Translations under genes and position numbers: made by a program
Notes under the pieces: model-generated
The model's input: only the letters and a program-made list of their open reading frames with translations
What the model was told of the DNA's origin: nothing
Database searches by the model: none
Shown here: one piece after another, positions 33,501-43,785 of the stretch
How the letters are laid out: every line of letters begins with the position of its first letter
How positions within the stretch are numbered: position 1 is the stretch's first letter
DNA from: Isoetes taiwanensis
Taxonomy: Eukaryota; Streptophyta; Lycopodiopsida; Isoetales; Isoetaceae
Assembly (NCBI GenBank): GCA_021234155.1
Contig: JAJEKV010000192.1
Coordinates: 62,001-126,000 of the forward strand
Length of the DNA stretch: 64,000 nt
Direction of reading: 5' to 3'

Positions 33501-36500
33501 CACACATCCGGTTGGGCAAAACTTTAGCCATACATGCACACTTTGTGGCCGGGATATCTCCCGCCTTAGGAAGTCACGGAATTTTTGTATTTTTATTTTG
33601 GTCGGCTAGACTAGTCTTGTCACTAGAATATCATCTTGTCTGAGACTAGCTAGAAATATCCCACCTTGCCGGTCAAGGCAACCAAAGTGGAGGACACGTA
33701 TAGGCACAAGTTCTACCACATCCGGGGATCATGGCCGTATAACCCGATAACCAACTCCCAAATATAAATATATACCGGGGTTTTGAACCCCACCAAGAAT
33801 ATCATCTTGTACGATCGGCCTGGGGTTCAAACCCGCCAGTGTATGTTTATATTTGGGAGTTGGTTATCGGGTTATATAATGCCATGATCCCCGACGCTGT
33901 AGAACTTGTGCCTATAATGCGTCCCTCCACTTTGGTTGCCTTGACCGCAAGTAGGATATTTCTAGCTAGTCCAGCATAAGATGATATTCTAGTGACAAGA
34001 CTAGTCTAGCTGGACCAAAAATAAAAAATACAAAAATTTTCGTGACTTCCTAAGGTGGGAGATATCCTACCTACAAAGTGTGCATGTATGGCTAAAGTTT
34101 TGCCCAACGGATGTGTGGGTGAGTTGGTATAGGCGTAGTAATGCCAAAATAAATGTGCACTTGGTCTGGGTTCAAACCCTACCAAAGGTATGTTTATATT
34201 TGGGAGTTGGTTATCGGGTTATACGGCCATGATCCCTCGACGGTAGAACTTGTGCCTATACGCGTCCTCCACTTTGGTTGCCTTGACCGGCAAGAGGATA
34301 TTTCTAGCTAGTCCTCAGCATAAGATGATATTCTAGTGACAAGACTAGTCTAGCCGACCAAAAATAAAAAATACAAAAATTTCCGCGGACTCCTAAGGTG
34401 GGAGATATCCCCGCCACAAAGTGTGCATGTATGGCTAAAGTTTTGCCCAAATCGATGTGGGTGAGTTGGTATGGGCCTAGTAATGCTAAAATAATGTGCA
34501 CTTGGCTCTGGGGTTCAAACCCCACCAAAGTATGTTTATATTTGGGAGTTGGTTATCGGGTTATACTACGCCATGATCCCCGATGTGGTAGAACTTATGC
34601 GGTCCTCCACTTTGGTTGCCTTGACCGGCAAGAGGGATATTTCTAGCTAGTCCGTACAAGATGATATTCTAGTGACAAGACTAGTCTAGCCTAGTCCAGC
34701 TGACCAAAAATAAAAATACAAAAAAATTCCGCGGATTCCTAAGGTGGGAGATATCCCCGCCACAAAGTGTGCATGTATGGCTAAAGTTTTGCCCAACGGA
34801 TGTGTGGTGAGTTGGTATAGGCCTAGTAATGCCAAAATAAATGTGCACTTGGCTCCGGGGTTCAAACCCTACCATGTATGTTTATATTTGGGAGTTGGTT
34901 ATCGGGTTATAATGCACGCCATGATCCCCGACGCAGGTAGAACTTGTGCCTATACCGTGCCCTCCACTTTGGTTGCCTTGACCGGCAGAAGATATTTCTA
35001 GCTAGTCTCAGACAAGATGATATTCTAGTGACAAGACTAGACACTTTGGTTGCCTTGACCGGCAGTAGGATATTTCTAGCTAGTCTGTACAAGATGATAT
35101 TCTAGTGACAAGACTAGTCTAGCTGGACCAAAAAATAAAAAATACAAAAAAATTCCGTGACTTCCTAAGGTGGGAGATATCCTCCGCCACAAAGTGTGCA
35201 TGTATGGCTAAAGTTTTGCCCAACGGATGTGTGGTGAGTTGGTATAGGCCTAGTAATGCCAAAATAAATGTGCACTTGGCTCCGGGGTTCAAACCCCGCC
35301 GCTGGTATGTTTATATTTGGGAGTTGGTGATCCCGACGTGGTAGAACTTGTGCCTATATCGTCCATGTCCTCCACTTTGGTTGCCTTGACCCGTGAAGAG
35401 GATATTTCTAGCTAGTCCAACAGACAAGATGATATTCTAGTGACAAGACTAGTCTAGCTGACCAAAAATAAAAAATACAAAAAAAATCCGCGGACTTCCA
35501 AGGTGGGAGATATCCCACAAAGTGTGCATGTATGGCTAAAGTTTTGCCTAATCCGATGTGTGGTGAGTTGGTATAGGCCTAGTAATGCCAAAACAAATGT
35601 GCACTTGGTATGTTTATATTTAAAGGAGTTCAAACCCGCCGGACCATGTTTATATTTAGAACTTGTGCCCATATCACGGGTCCTCCACTTTGGTTGCCTT
35701 GACCCCGACGCAGTAGGATATTTCTAGCTAGTCTATCACAAGATGATATTCTACTTGACCGAAAGTAGGGGATATTTCTAGCTAGTCCTGCATAAAGATG
35801 ATATTCTAGTGACAAGACTAATATTCTAGTGACAAGACTAGTCTAGCTGGACCAAAAATAAAAAATACAAAAATTTCCGTGACTTCCTAAGGTGGGAGAT
35901 ATCCTGCCTACAAAGTGTGCATGTATGGCTTAAGTTTTTGCCCAACTTTTTTATTTTTGGTCCAGCTAGACTAGTCTTGTCACTAGAATATCATCTTGTA
36001 CTGCATTTAGCTAGAAATATCCCATCGCCGTCAAGGCAACCAAAGTGGAGGACACGATAGACACAAGTTCTACCATCGCCGGGATCATGGCCAGATAACC
36101 CCAAAGAACCAACTCCCAAATATAAACATACACTGGCCGGGTTTGAACCCCCGACAAAGTGCAGAGTTATTTTGGCATTACTAGGCCTATACCAACTCAC
36201 CACACATCCGTTGTGCAAAACTTTAGCCATACATGCACAATTTGTAGGCAGGATATCTCCCGCCTTAGGAAGTCACGGAAATTTTTGTATTTTTTATTTT
36301 TGGTCCAGCTAGACTAGTCTTGTCACTAGAATATCATCTTGTACAGACTAGCTAGAAATATCCTACTGCCGGTCAAGGCAACCAAAGTGGAGGACACGTA
36401 TAGACACAAGTTCTACCACGCCGGGATCATGGTCGATAACCCCCAAGAACCAACTCCCAAATATAAACATACACTGGCAGGGTTTAAACCCCCGACCAAG

Positions 36501-36812
36501 TGCAGATTTATTTTGGCATTACTAGGCCTATACCAACTCACCACACATCCGTTGGGCAAAACTTTAGCCATACATGCACATTTTGTAGGCAGGATATCTC
36601 CCGCCTTAGGAAGTCACGGAAATTTTTGTATTTTTTATTTTTGGTCCAGCTAGACTAGTCTTGTCACTAGAATATCATCTTGTACAGACTAGCTAGAAAT
36701 ATCCTACTGCCGGTCAAGGCAACCAAAGTGGAGGACACGTATAGACACAAGTTCTACCACGTCGGGGATCATGGCCGTATAACCCCAGTAACCAACTCCC
36801 AAATATAAACAT
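30575..36812. repeat. Array of ~20 copies of a ~345 bp repeat with two orientation switches
   Basis: The phrase GGTCAAGGCAACCAAAGTGG recurs at a typical spacing of about 345 bp (range 280-350). Orientation is plus from 30682 to about 33800 (10 starts), minus from 33805 to about 35945 (7) and plus again to 36812 (3). Each unit contains AAGTCACGGAAATTTTTGTA, CTAGACTAGTCTTGTCACTAG and ATATCTCCCGCC. In the reverse direction each unit carries TGGTGAGTTGGTATAGGC and, about 45-50 bp later, GGTTCAAACCC; these resemble the A and B boxes of a pol III promoter. The array opens with a 57 bp tandem duplication (30575-30690). Small frames of 60-85 codons repeated through it are unit translations. Confidence 0.93.
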
Positions 36813-36919
36813 ACACAAAATAACCCAATAATGATAGTCTAAAGTCCGGCCTTGTTGATGCTCAGAGGCCAACTCTATTGGCGGCAGAGTTATAAACACA
36901 TGTGTATAATTAATCGAAA

Positions 36920-37360
36920 TTGGGATCAAGATCTTCATGTGCATGGAAGAAGCTAGGAAAAGCATGGATTGAAGTTAATAATGAAGTGTATGAATTCATC
37001 GTTGGAGATAGAAGACACAAACAAAGTAATGAGATTTATTCTATGTTACGGATGCTAAACAACCAAATGAAGGAGGAGGGTTATTCACCACATTTAGACC
37101 TGGTTCTGGGGGCTATGTCAGATGAGGATAAGAAAAATGCATTGTATGGACATTGTGAGAAACTTGCAATAGCATTTGGGCTAATCAGCACACCTCAAGG
37201 CACTACAATTCGTGCCTCAAAGAACCTTCGAGTCCGTGCAAACTGCCATAGTGCCGCAAAGGTCGTGTCAAAGATCAAAAGGCGGGAGATTATACTAAAG
37301 GATGCATATCGCATACATCAGTTCAAGGATGGTATCTGCTATTGTGGTGATTATTTTTGA
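36920..37360 (+). pseudogene. DYW-domain C-terminus of a PPR protein
   Basis: DYW-type PPR proteins act in organelles, where the DYW domain deaminates cytidine in RNA editing. The frame begins in the E motif (AWIEVNNEVYEFIVGDRR) and runs through HCEKLAIAFGLIS (H-x-E catalytic motif present), KNLRVRANCHSAAKV and DAYRIHQF to a final CYCGDYF stop. The last residues are DYF, not DYW, and the first cysteine of the CxxCH zinc motif is arginine (RANCH), so zinc binding is probably damaged. The upstream E region is frame-shifted (minus one frame: NWDQDLHVHGRS, then a stop) and the PPR repeats are absent because the satellite array begins 110 bp upstream. It is a truncated relic. Confidence 0.85.
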
Positions 37361-37984
37361 GAACCAAATACTTGATTTGTCCTTTGCAAAGCTTCTTCCT
37401 TTAGATTAAGCCTATCTCAAGCATCCTGTGTTGTATGCAATTTATTCCTCCTATTGCCAGAAAACTTTATTTGCACTGATAGATCAAGCAAATGCTTGAA
37501 GATGTTGGACAAAAGTTAGGCGAATCTCGATGGCCGTTCATAATCTTCCATTCCAGTGATCGGCTTAAGAAGCCTCACTGAAGCACATGGAGAAAAGTCT
37601 CTAAGGAGGAATATTAGCAGGAGTTCTGATAATCCAGCTGGCAATGATATGGGTTTCGAACTCATAGAGAAGAAGCTTATGTCCAGAAAAGCATCTTTAA
37701 TAGAGCAGATGCCTGCTCTAGTGATCCGGTACCTGCATATGCTTTCAAGGCACTTATAAAAATCAGCTCTATTGGCTTTATTTCATTTTCTTGCATTTTT
37801 CTAAAATACTCTAGAGCCAATAGGCATTGATGTGTTGTACATATCCTGGATCTCCAAAAGACACTTTCTTCCCCTTCTAAGCTTAATCAACACGTTCCAA
37901 CATAATTTCAGAGTGTAACTTATTTTCTAGAATACTTTGATGGATGAACCTTCCCTTCCCTAGCAGATGAAGGCCATCAAATGC
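37361..37984. other. No recognisable gene
   Basis: One 67-codon frame (37556-37759, plus) has no family features. Nothing else is seen between the DYW relic and the minus-strand PPR relic. Confidence 0.5.
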
Positions 37985-38960
37985 CCTCACAATGCTTAAA
38001 TAGTAATATTGAGTGAGTTTACACCTTGCATCTTTTCAAAATATTCTAGGCAAATAAGGTTCTCATCATTTTGAACATAACCTGCGAGTATTATAGTCCA
38101 TGATGCTTCATCACGGCTATGCAGGCAATTGAAGACTCTATATGCATCCTTAAGAGTTCCACATTTCATATACATATCTGTTAGAGCATTGCCGTAACAA
38201 TACTTAAACGAAATCTGCTTCTAATTATAATATCATGAATCAATCTTCCCATTGTTATAGCAGAACAAGCCATCAATGTGCTCAAAAGTGTAATTTCAGT
38301 CCTATGCCTTCTTGTTGCAGCTTCTCAAAACATTTGAGTGCTATATCGCCATGTCCATGAATGACAAAGCCCTTTCATTAAAGAGTAGGCTCCACAGATG
38401 CATCTGATTGCAATCTGCTTTCTAAGATCTTGTCATGGATGAGATTACCATGCTCTTTCCTATGCTGGTGCATGCCTTCAAGGAACTCAAGAATGTTATT
38501 TCTTTTGGTTGAATACTTTCTTGTAGCATCTGCTGGTAACAATGTAAGGCTAGAATATTTTTCCCTTGGTGCACACAACCTGAAATCTTGGCGTTTCAGG
38601 ATACCACATTCTTGCCTTTTAATTTGTCAAAGACTTTAAATGCTTCCTTGAGACTTCGACATTTTGCATACATATCCAACACTATAATTCCTAAAACAAC
38701 ATCTAACTGCTGATCATTTTGTGAGATCAGAAGATGAATTTCCGACCATCACAAAGGTTCATTTCTAACTGCATATGCTGGGAGAAGAGTAACATGTATG
38801 TAGTTATTGGTTTTCATGCCTGAGACTAGCATTACGCGGGACAGTTCTATGGCTTTCTGGCCTTGTCCAAGCTTGGCATTTGCTAAAACGAAACCAGTCC
38901 AAGAGTACATATAACCTTCTTCAATACATATCTTGTTAGATTTTTGCTACTCGTTTTTCC
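37985..38960 (-). pseudogene. PPR repeat region (PLS type), stop-riddled
   Basis: Read on the minus strand, successive PPR motifs are recognisable: WTGFVLANAKLGQGQKAIEL near 38930, VLDMYAKCRSLKEAFKVFDK and then GKNVVS with a stop in place of Trp near 38600, LSSLKACTSIGKEHGNLIHD near 38450, and YGNALTDMYMKCGTLKDAYR with SWTIILAGYVQN near 38170-38060. This order is normal for plant PPR proteins that bind organellar RNA. Frames shift several times and stops occur within repeats, so it is a pseudogene. It is not a continuation of the DYW piece at 36920, which lies on the other strand. Confidence 0.9.
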
Positions 38961-39165
38961 TTCTTCGACAAACAAATAACAACCACATTCGTTAATTTTA
39001 ATCAATCATTGAGTTGAGGGATATTGGTTAAATTTACTAACCTTCTTCAACACATATCTTGTTCGCGAAACAAATGACAATCACATTCATTAATTTTAAT
39101 CAATCATTGAGTTGAGGGTATTGATTAAATTTACTAACCTTCTTCAACACATATCCAAGTATTTT
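38919..39165. repeat. ~100-120 bp tandem repeat, two and a half copies
   Basis: AACCTTCTTCAA(T/C)ACATATC heads each copy (38919, 39041 and 39138), followed in the first two by TTAATTTTAATCAATCATTG and AGTTGAGGG. The first copy has a ~24 bp insertion relative to the second. Confidence 0.85.
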
Positions 39166-40020
39166 TTGATAAAACCCAATAGTAGATAAGATAGTAAATA
39201 TAACAAACACAAATAAATAAGTATAAAACTATATTCAGAGAAGGTCCTTATCAAGAGGACTCGTTAACAAAATATATGACATATTTAACGAAATTTGGAC
39301 TTATTCAAATCTAATAAATGTATTTTTAGCTTTTATTGATTTTAATAATTTGTTCTGTTTATCTTTAGATAAAAAATATGATACTTACTAAAGTTTAAAG
39401 TTGCTTTCTAAACTAATTCTTGGTTCCATCTATTTAGAATTAAATTTTCATCTAAGATAACCCTATATAATTAAAATGCTATTTTTTAAAAAATATTTAA
39501 AGAAAGTTTTACATTGAAATTAATAAGTGGTTACGTTTATGTTTGATTAAAATATTTTTATTTCATCAAATAAATTATTTAATAGTTATTATTAAACCAA
39601 TAACTTTATATCATTTAATTAATTTCAACCTAAGACCTTCCTTAAAGTATTTTTTAAAGTGTAAAAGTTTGTAAATTGTGAAATTCTAATTATAGTTTTA
39701 AGTCAACCGCTTATCAAGCCATCAGATTTCATTTAATTATCATGATTGCTAAATCTTGAATCTGTTAAATCAATAAAAATTGAAATTTTTATATTCTTGA
39801 AATGTCTAATTCTAAATAGATTCAAATAAAAATTAGTTTGAAAATCAAGTCTATTTCATGGGTTTATGGGTTTGTTTTTAGCGTCTAATATGAACCATTG
39901 GTCTTCAGCATATCCCCAGCATGATACCAAATCAACGGCTCACATCTTTTTCCCCAAAAAAGGCTCCGCCACTTTCTAAGGTCGATTTCCAACATTACCA
40001 TTCATTGAATTCGACCAAAT
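39166..40020. other. AT-rich sequence, no gene seen
   Basis: The stretch is very AT-rich with no open frame of note. The part at 39270-39340 (GACATATTTAACGAAATTTGG) recurs at 49708-49740 with differences, so a dispersed repeat lies here. Confidence 0.55.
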
Positions 40021-40445
40021 AAAAACCCAATGGTAGCCGCCAGAGTTCAACTGCTGCCAGATTACTGCTGCATGGGCCTGGCATGGTCGGAAGGTGGAGG
40101 GAAAGCAGAGCGGGAAAGCTCCAAGATGGGTTGGCTATCACTGCATGTTGCCATATTTCAGGATGCAGCAGTGAGAGTACACCCCTTTTCGCTTCTACTT
40201 GCGTACGCGCTCTGGAATCCAGATCAACTGTGGAGCCTGTTGAGGTGATCCAGCCAGCTTGCAGGTTCACATTATTTTCCAGGAAAGTGTATCAGCATAA
40301 ACCCATATCAGTGAGAGGTGCTTTGTTCATTGCTTCCACAATGCATTTCCATTTGTAAATGTGTTCTTTCAAATATGCTTAAGGTGTGTAAATGCTGTGC
40401 AGATGGATCTGTTATTGGTGGATGGATGTGTTTGTTTCTTGAAGA

Positions 40446-40502
40446 TTCAACCGTGATTGGAAAAAGGTTGAAGCTTTTGTCGGTTCTAAGACAATCATTA
40501 AG
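40446..40502 (+). pseudogene. MYB exon fragment of the REVEILLE/LHY (SHAQKYF) type
   Basis: The 19 codons FNRDWKKVEAFVGSKTIIK, followed by a GT donor, closely match the middle of the single MYB repeat of LHY/CCA1/REVEILLE transcription factors, which bind evening-element DNA in the plant clock. In those genes an intron commonly follows this point and the next exon carries the SHAQKYF signature. I do not find that exon downstream to 41500. The codons before the fragment do not match well and include a stop, so the piece is probably a relic. Short frames at 40030-40360 upstream have no recognised relation to it. Confidence 0.65.
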
Positions 40503-41178
40503 GTGAATAGTGTGCCTTTCCTCTTCATTGCTACTCAAAGGCCCGTAGAAAAATGTAAAATGGTCGTACTGTTTTAGTCTTACAAAAGTTTGTAATTTTT
40601 CTGTTTATGCGTAATGACAAGTAGGAGGTGGGCAAAGGGATTTTGTAAAAAATGTTTATCATCCAGTTGATATGAGGCCAATTCAACATTAATTTTGGTG
40701 GTTTTTACAGTCCTCAATGACAACAAATGTTTTGCATCAACATCAAAAGTATACTGCAATTGTTTGCACTTCCTTTTCTATGTTTTGTCGTGTGTCTATT
40801 GTGTAAATTCAGCTAATACCTTGACGACACTCTCATCTCTAGTTGCATCGCAAAGAGAGCAGCACATGCAGTTGTGCAACAGTTGATCAATTCCAGAGCT
40901 CCAGCAAAACTTCTTCATGCTGAGGCAGTATCATTTTTTTATTGTCTTTTATAACATGTATTATTACATAGCTACATGATCATGTAGTTTAATAAAAACT
41001 TTATTAGCAAGCTAAGTGCCTGTGTCCCATCTAGTCCTACTCATAAATGGTGAACTGTTTCCTTATTATAAGATCTGGAAAATATAAAATTTACAGACCT
41101 GTATAGTGGTTCCTGGTCTATAAAACACGAACAGAAGCATGATATGATGTAAAACATCCAGCTGTGAGTGGCAGTTTC

Positions 41179-41487
41179 TCATATTTCAAGCTGGTGAAGT
41201 CCATAATTTGTAAACGTGAGAGATAAGTCAAATGTTCTGCCACAGATGGAGACCCTTTTCATTCCCATTGGCTTCTCCAAGCTCATATAAAATTTGACAT
41301 AGTCTTTGTGGTGAGTCACAAGATTGGACTTAAATAGAATGTGAATGCTATCATAGAAAGGCATCGGTTCTCGAAATCTATCTTCAAGGATGCGGCAATG
41401 CAGGAATGGCCTATGGGTTTTTGGGCTTGAACGCAACTTTATATCTTCCTCAACTTCATATCTTCCTCTTTCCCTGGCTTTGGCCAA
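41179..41487 (-). CDS. Unassigned 102-codon frame
   Basis: The frame begins MAKARERGRYEVEEDIKL and contains FLHCRILEDRFREPMPFYDS and FYMSLEKPMGMKRVSICGRT. It ends without other features. Composition is protein-like, but no family is recognised and no introns or neighbours support it. It could be part of a decayed gene or chance. Confidence 0.3.
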   Translation of the reverse strand: MAKARERGRYEVEEDIKLRSSPKTHRPFLHCRILEDRFREPMPFYDSIHILFKSNLVTHHKDYVKFYMSLEKPMGMKRVSICGRTFDLSLTFTNYGLHQLEI

Positions 41488-41654
41488 ACACTAAGCATAT
41501 GAGAAAAGCTTGGACGCAATATTAGGAATCCAAGAAACCATGTAATTAGAGACGTAAGAGCCCCAAATAATTACCTCCACATTCCAATGGTAAGAATACT
41601 TTTTTGTGTTGATCACGAAGAGAGCCACCTTGCTCTAGAGTATTTTGAAGTCAT

Positions 41655-41925
41655 GCAGCAAGACGACATAGAGACATATATAAGTTCACATTCGCTTCTT
41701 AAAAGCCTATGGCAGCATGAGTGCCTTAACTCAAGCTAGATACTTTAATTGTCAAATTCTGGAAGCTAATCTTCAATGTAATATGGTCGTGGAAAATAGC
41801 CTTCTAGATATGTATTCTAAATGTGATAGCTTGAAAGAGGCACGTAGAATTTTTTCATATTGCCAAAATGGGATGTCGTGACATGGAATTCAATGATTGC
41901 TGGCTATAGATGTGTGTTACATACT
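41655..41925 (+). pseudogene. PPR repeat fragment
   Basis: Two frames together give FTFASLLKAYGSMSALTQAR and QILEANLQCNMVVENSLLDM, then YSKCDSLKEARRIF, a frame change, and WDVVTWNSMIAGYR. This is a PLS-type PPR repeat pair of an organellar RNA-binding protein. A one-base shift near 41860 separates the last block. It is in the opposite orientation to the relic at 37985 and is cut short near 41925; the LTR element inserts 190 bp downstream. Confidence 0.85.
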
Positions 41926-42115
41926 AATTTCATTCTAAACATGTAAATAAAGGTCCTATGCATCTCCCAATAAATAGATGTCAAAAGCATGTTCTTAATT
42001 GAAAATGATTCTGAAATGTTTTAGCAAATGAGACATTAAAACTACTTTTACCTAAGAAAGAAAATTAAAGGTTTCTTTCCAATGTTATAACAAATCTATA
42101 CCATTAGATTTAAGT

Positions 42116-43328
42116 GTTAACCCTCCAGTCTCTCACCCTGGAGTAACAGCTTTGCAAAATAAGAATATACAGCCAGGTAAGTCTATCTTACCGTTAAGGG
42201 CTGCCCAGGTAGTCTGTCCAATTAATAGTTTCCTTTATGTTTCCTTGCTCAATCACATCCATGTATGCATCACAAGACATACACCACAATAATTATTTTC
42301 ATGACCAGATAATCAGAGACAAGTTTCCATAACCACAAGCATAACCACCAGAATCATAACCAAAAGTATCCATAACAATCTCTTCGTTCTATCATAACCA
42401 AAACGAACTATGGAAACTCAGATTTTATAGCCCGTGACCAGATTCATGAACAAGATTAACTTCTAAATAGAACATTGCCGGGAATGATTTCTGCCTTTTG
42501 TCTACCACATAACCACCGAAAACAATCTCCATCGATGCTCACAGTATGGCAGCAATCATATCTGAAAAAAACAATCATGACTGCATTTTTACCTGGTTGC
42601 CGGATCTGGAATCGCTGAAGAGGTCGGTCTGGCAGTCACTGGAGATAGCTTGTTGAATCACAGGTCAGAAGAGCAGTCGAAAGGGACTCCAGATGCAAGC
42701 GCAGGCGGTTCCGGCCGAGAACAGGTTATGCCTGTTCGTTCTATTCGTTGCCCTATTCTTATATTTTTTTGTTATGTTATTTGTTATAAACATTTAAAAC
42801 ATCTTGACGTTTAACAATTAACATAAGCAACAAGCCATACACAATAACCTCAAAGCAACGTCAAGGGAGAAAACATCATCACAATTTTTATTCCAAAGTT
42901 TTTCCTCCTTACAACACAACGTTTCTCTCTCTTTTTATAATTCAAAACAATTAATCTATGCCGTCCAACATGGCAATCCTAAGTTGGGGTAATCCCCAAC
43001 ATCTAATTTTTTGTGGTTTCTAACATTTAATCCTAACCGTAACCTAGTGCCTCTTGGCCACATGTCCAAAGCACATTTATTTAAATACTTTCTAAGCTAA
43101 CTTGTTATTCTTTAAAACATATTTCAAAGTTACATGGACTTGTTGCACCATGGACAACCCCATGGCCTTTACTGTTTCTTTGGTCGCTTCTCACTTGATC
43201 CTCTTGCCCGGTCCCAACTATCATCCTCTTGTAACTTTCTAACAGCTTCCAGTACTCCGCTTCGGTCCTTACTATTGACGACCACCTCTTCGGTCTTTTG
43301 TTGACGTTGCCGGTCATGGTCATATACA
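42116..43328 (-). repeat. LTR (3' LTR in element orientation)
   Basis: The sequence matches 46668-47879 over its full length with scattered substitutions and small indels, the largest differences being in the segment around 42545-42640. A frame at 43105-43369 within it is present in both LTRs and is not treated as a gene. Confidence 0.95.
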
Positions 43329-43343
43329 TTATCCCCCTTTTTA
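43329..43343 (-). other. Polypurine tract
   Basis: On the minus strand AAAAAGGGGGATAA directly precedes the TG of the 3' LTR. This is where plus-strand DNA synthesis is primed. Confidence 0.85.
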
Positions 43344-43785
43344 GTGAAGATCTTGGGATCTTCACTCACCTTATTCCCCTTTTTGGGGTTTTTCTTAGGG
43401 TCTTCTTGCTTAACCTGATGGTTGTAACATAAATGAGTATTCCGATGTCTCTTATGGAAATAATAGGCGTCCCTTCTTCTAGCTCCTGTAAAGTGGTGGG
43501 GGCAGGACCCATCTGGGTGTGTTGTAAAGTGTCACATGTCCGATAGGACGCGTGACATTAAAATCTCTTCTTCTTCTTCTTCTTACTTGCATCGATCAAA
43601 AACCCCTTTGTACACATTTGTTCAAATAATTGAATACAAACCGAGGGTAAATGATTGACCTTGATAAAGAGAGCCACGTCCATCATGGTTTCCTGGCAAG
43701 ACTTATTTGGATTTATATTTATCAGGTGCTCTTTAGCTCCTGGATAAGGGGCTATAATGATTTCTAACAACTTGCAATACTGTGC

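Noticed and set aside
30982-36230. Repeated 60-85 codon frames (MAKVLPNGCVVSWYRP...) across the satellite
   Set aside because: They recur once per repeat unit, are broken in many units and span the tRNA-like segment. They are translations of the repeat, not a gene family.
30800-36560. Functional tRNA genes in the satellite
   Set aside because: A and B box-like motifs are present, but no acceptor stem or anticodon arm pairs properly. At most they are tRNA-derived.
43105-43369. Frames inside the LTRs (also 47656-47880)
   Set aside because: Both are copies of the same LTR sequence, have no family features, and are cut by the LTR end.
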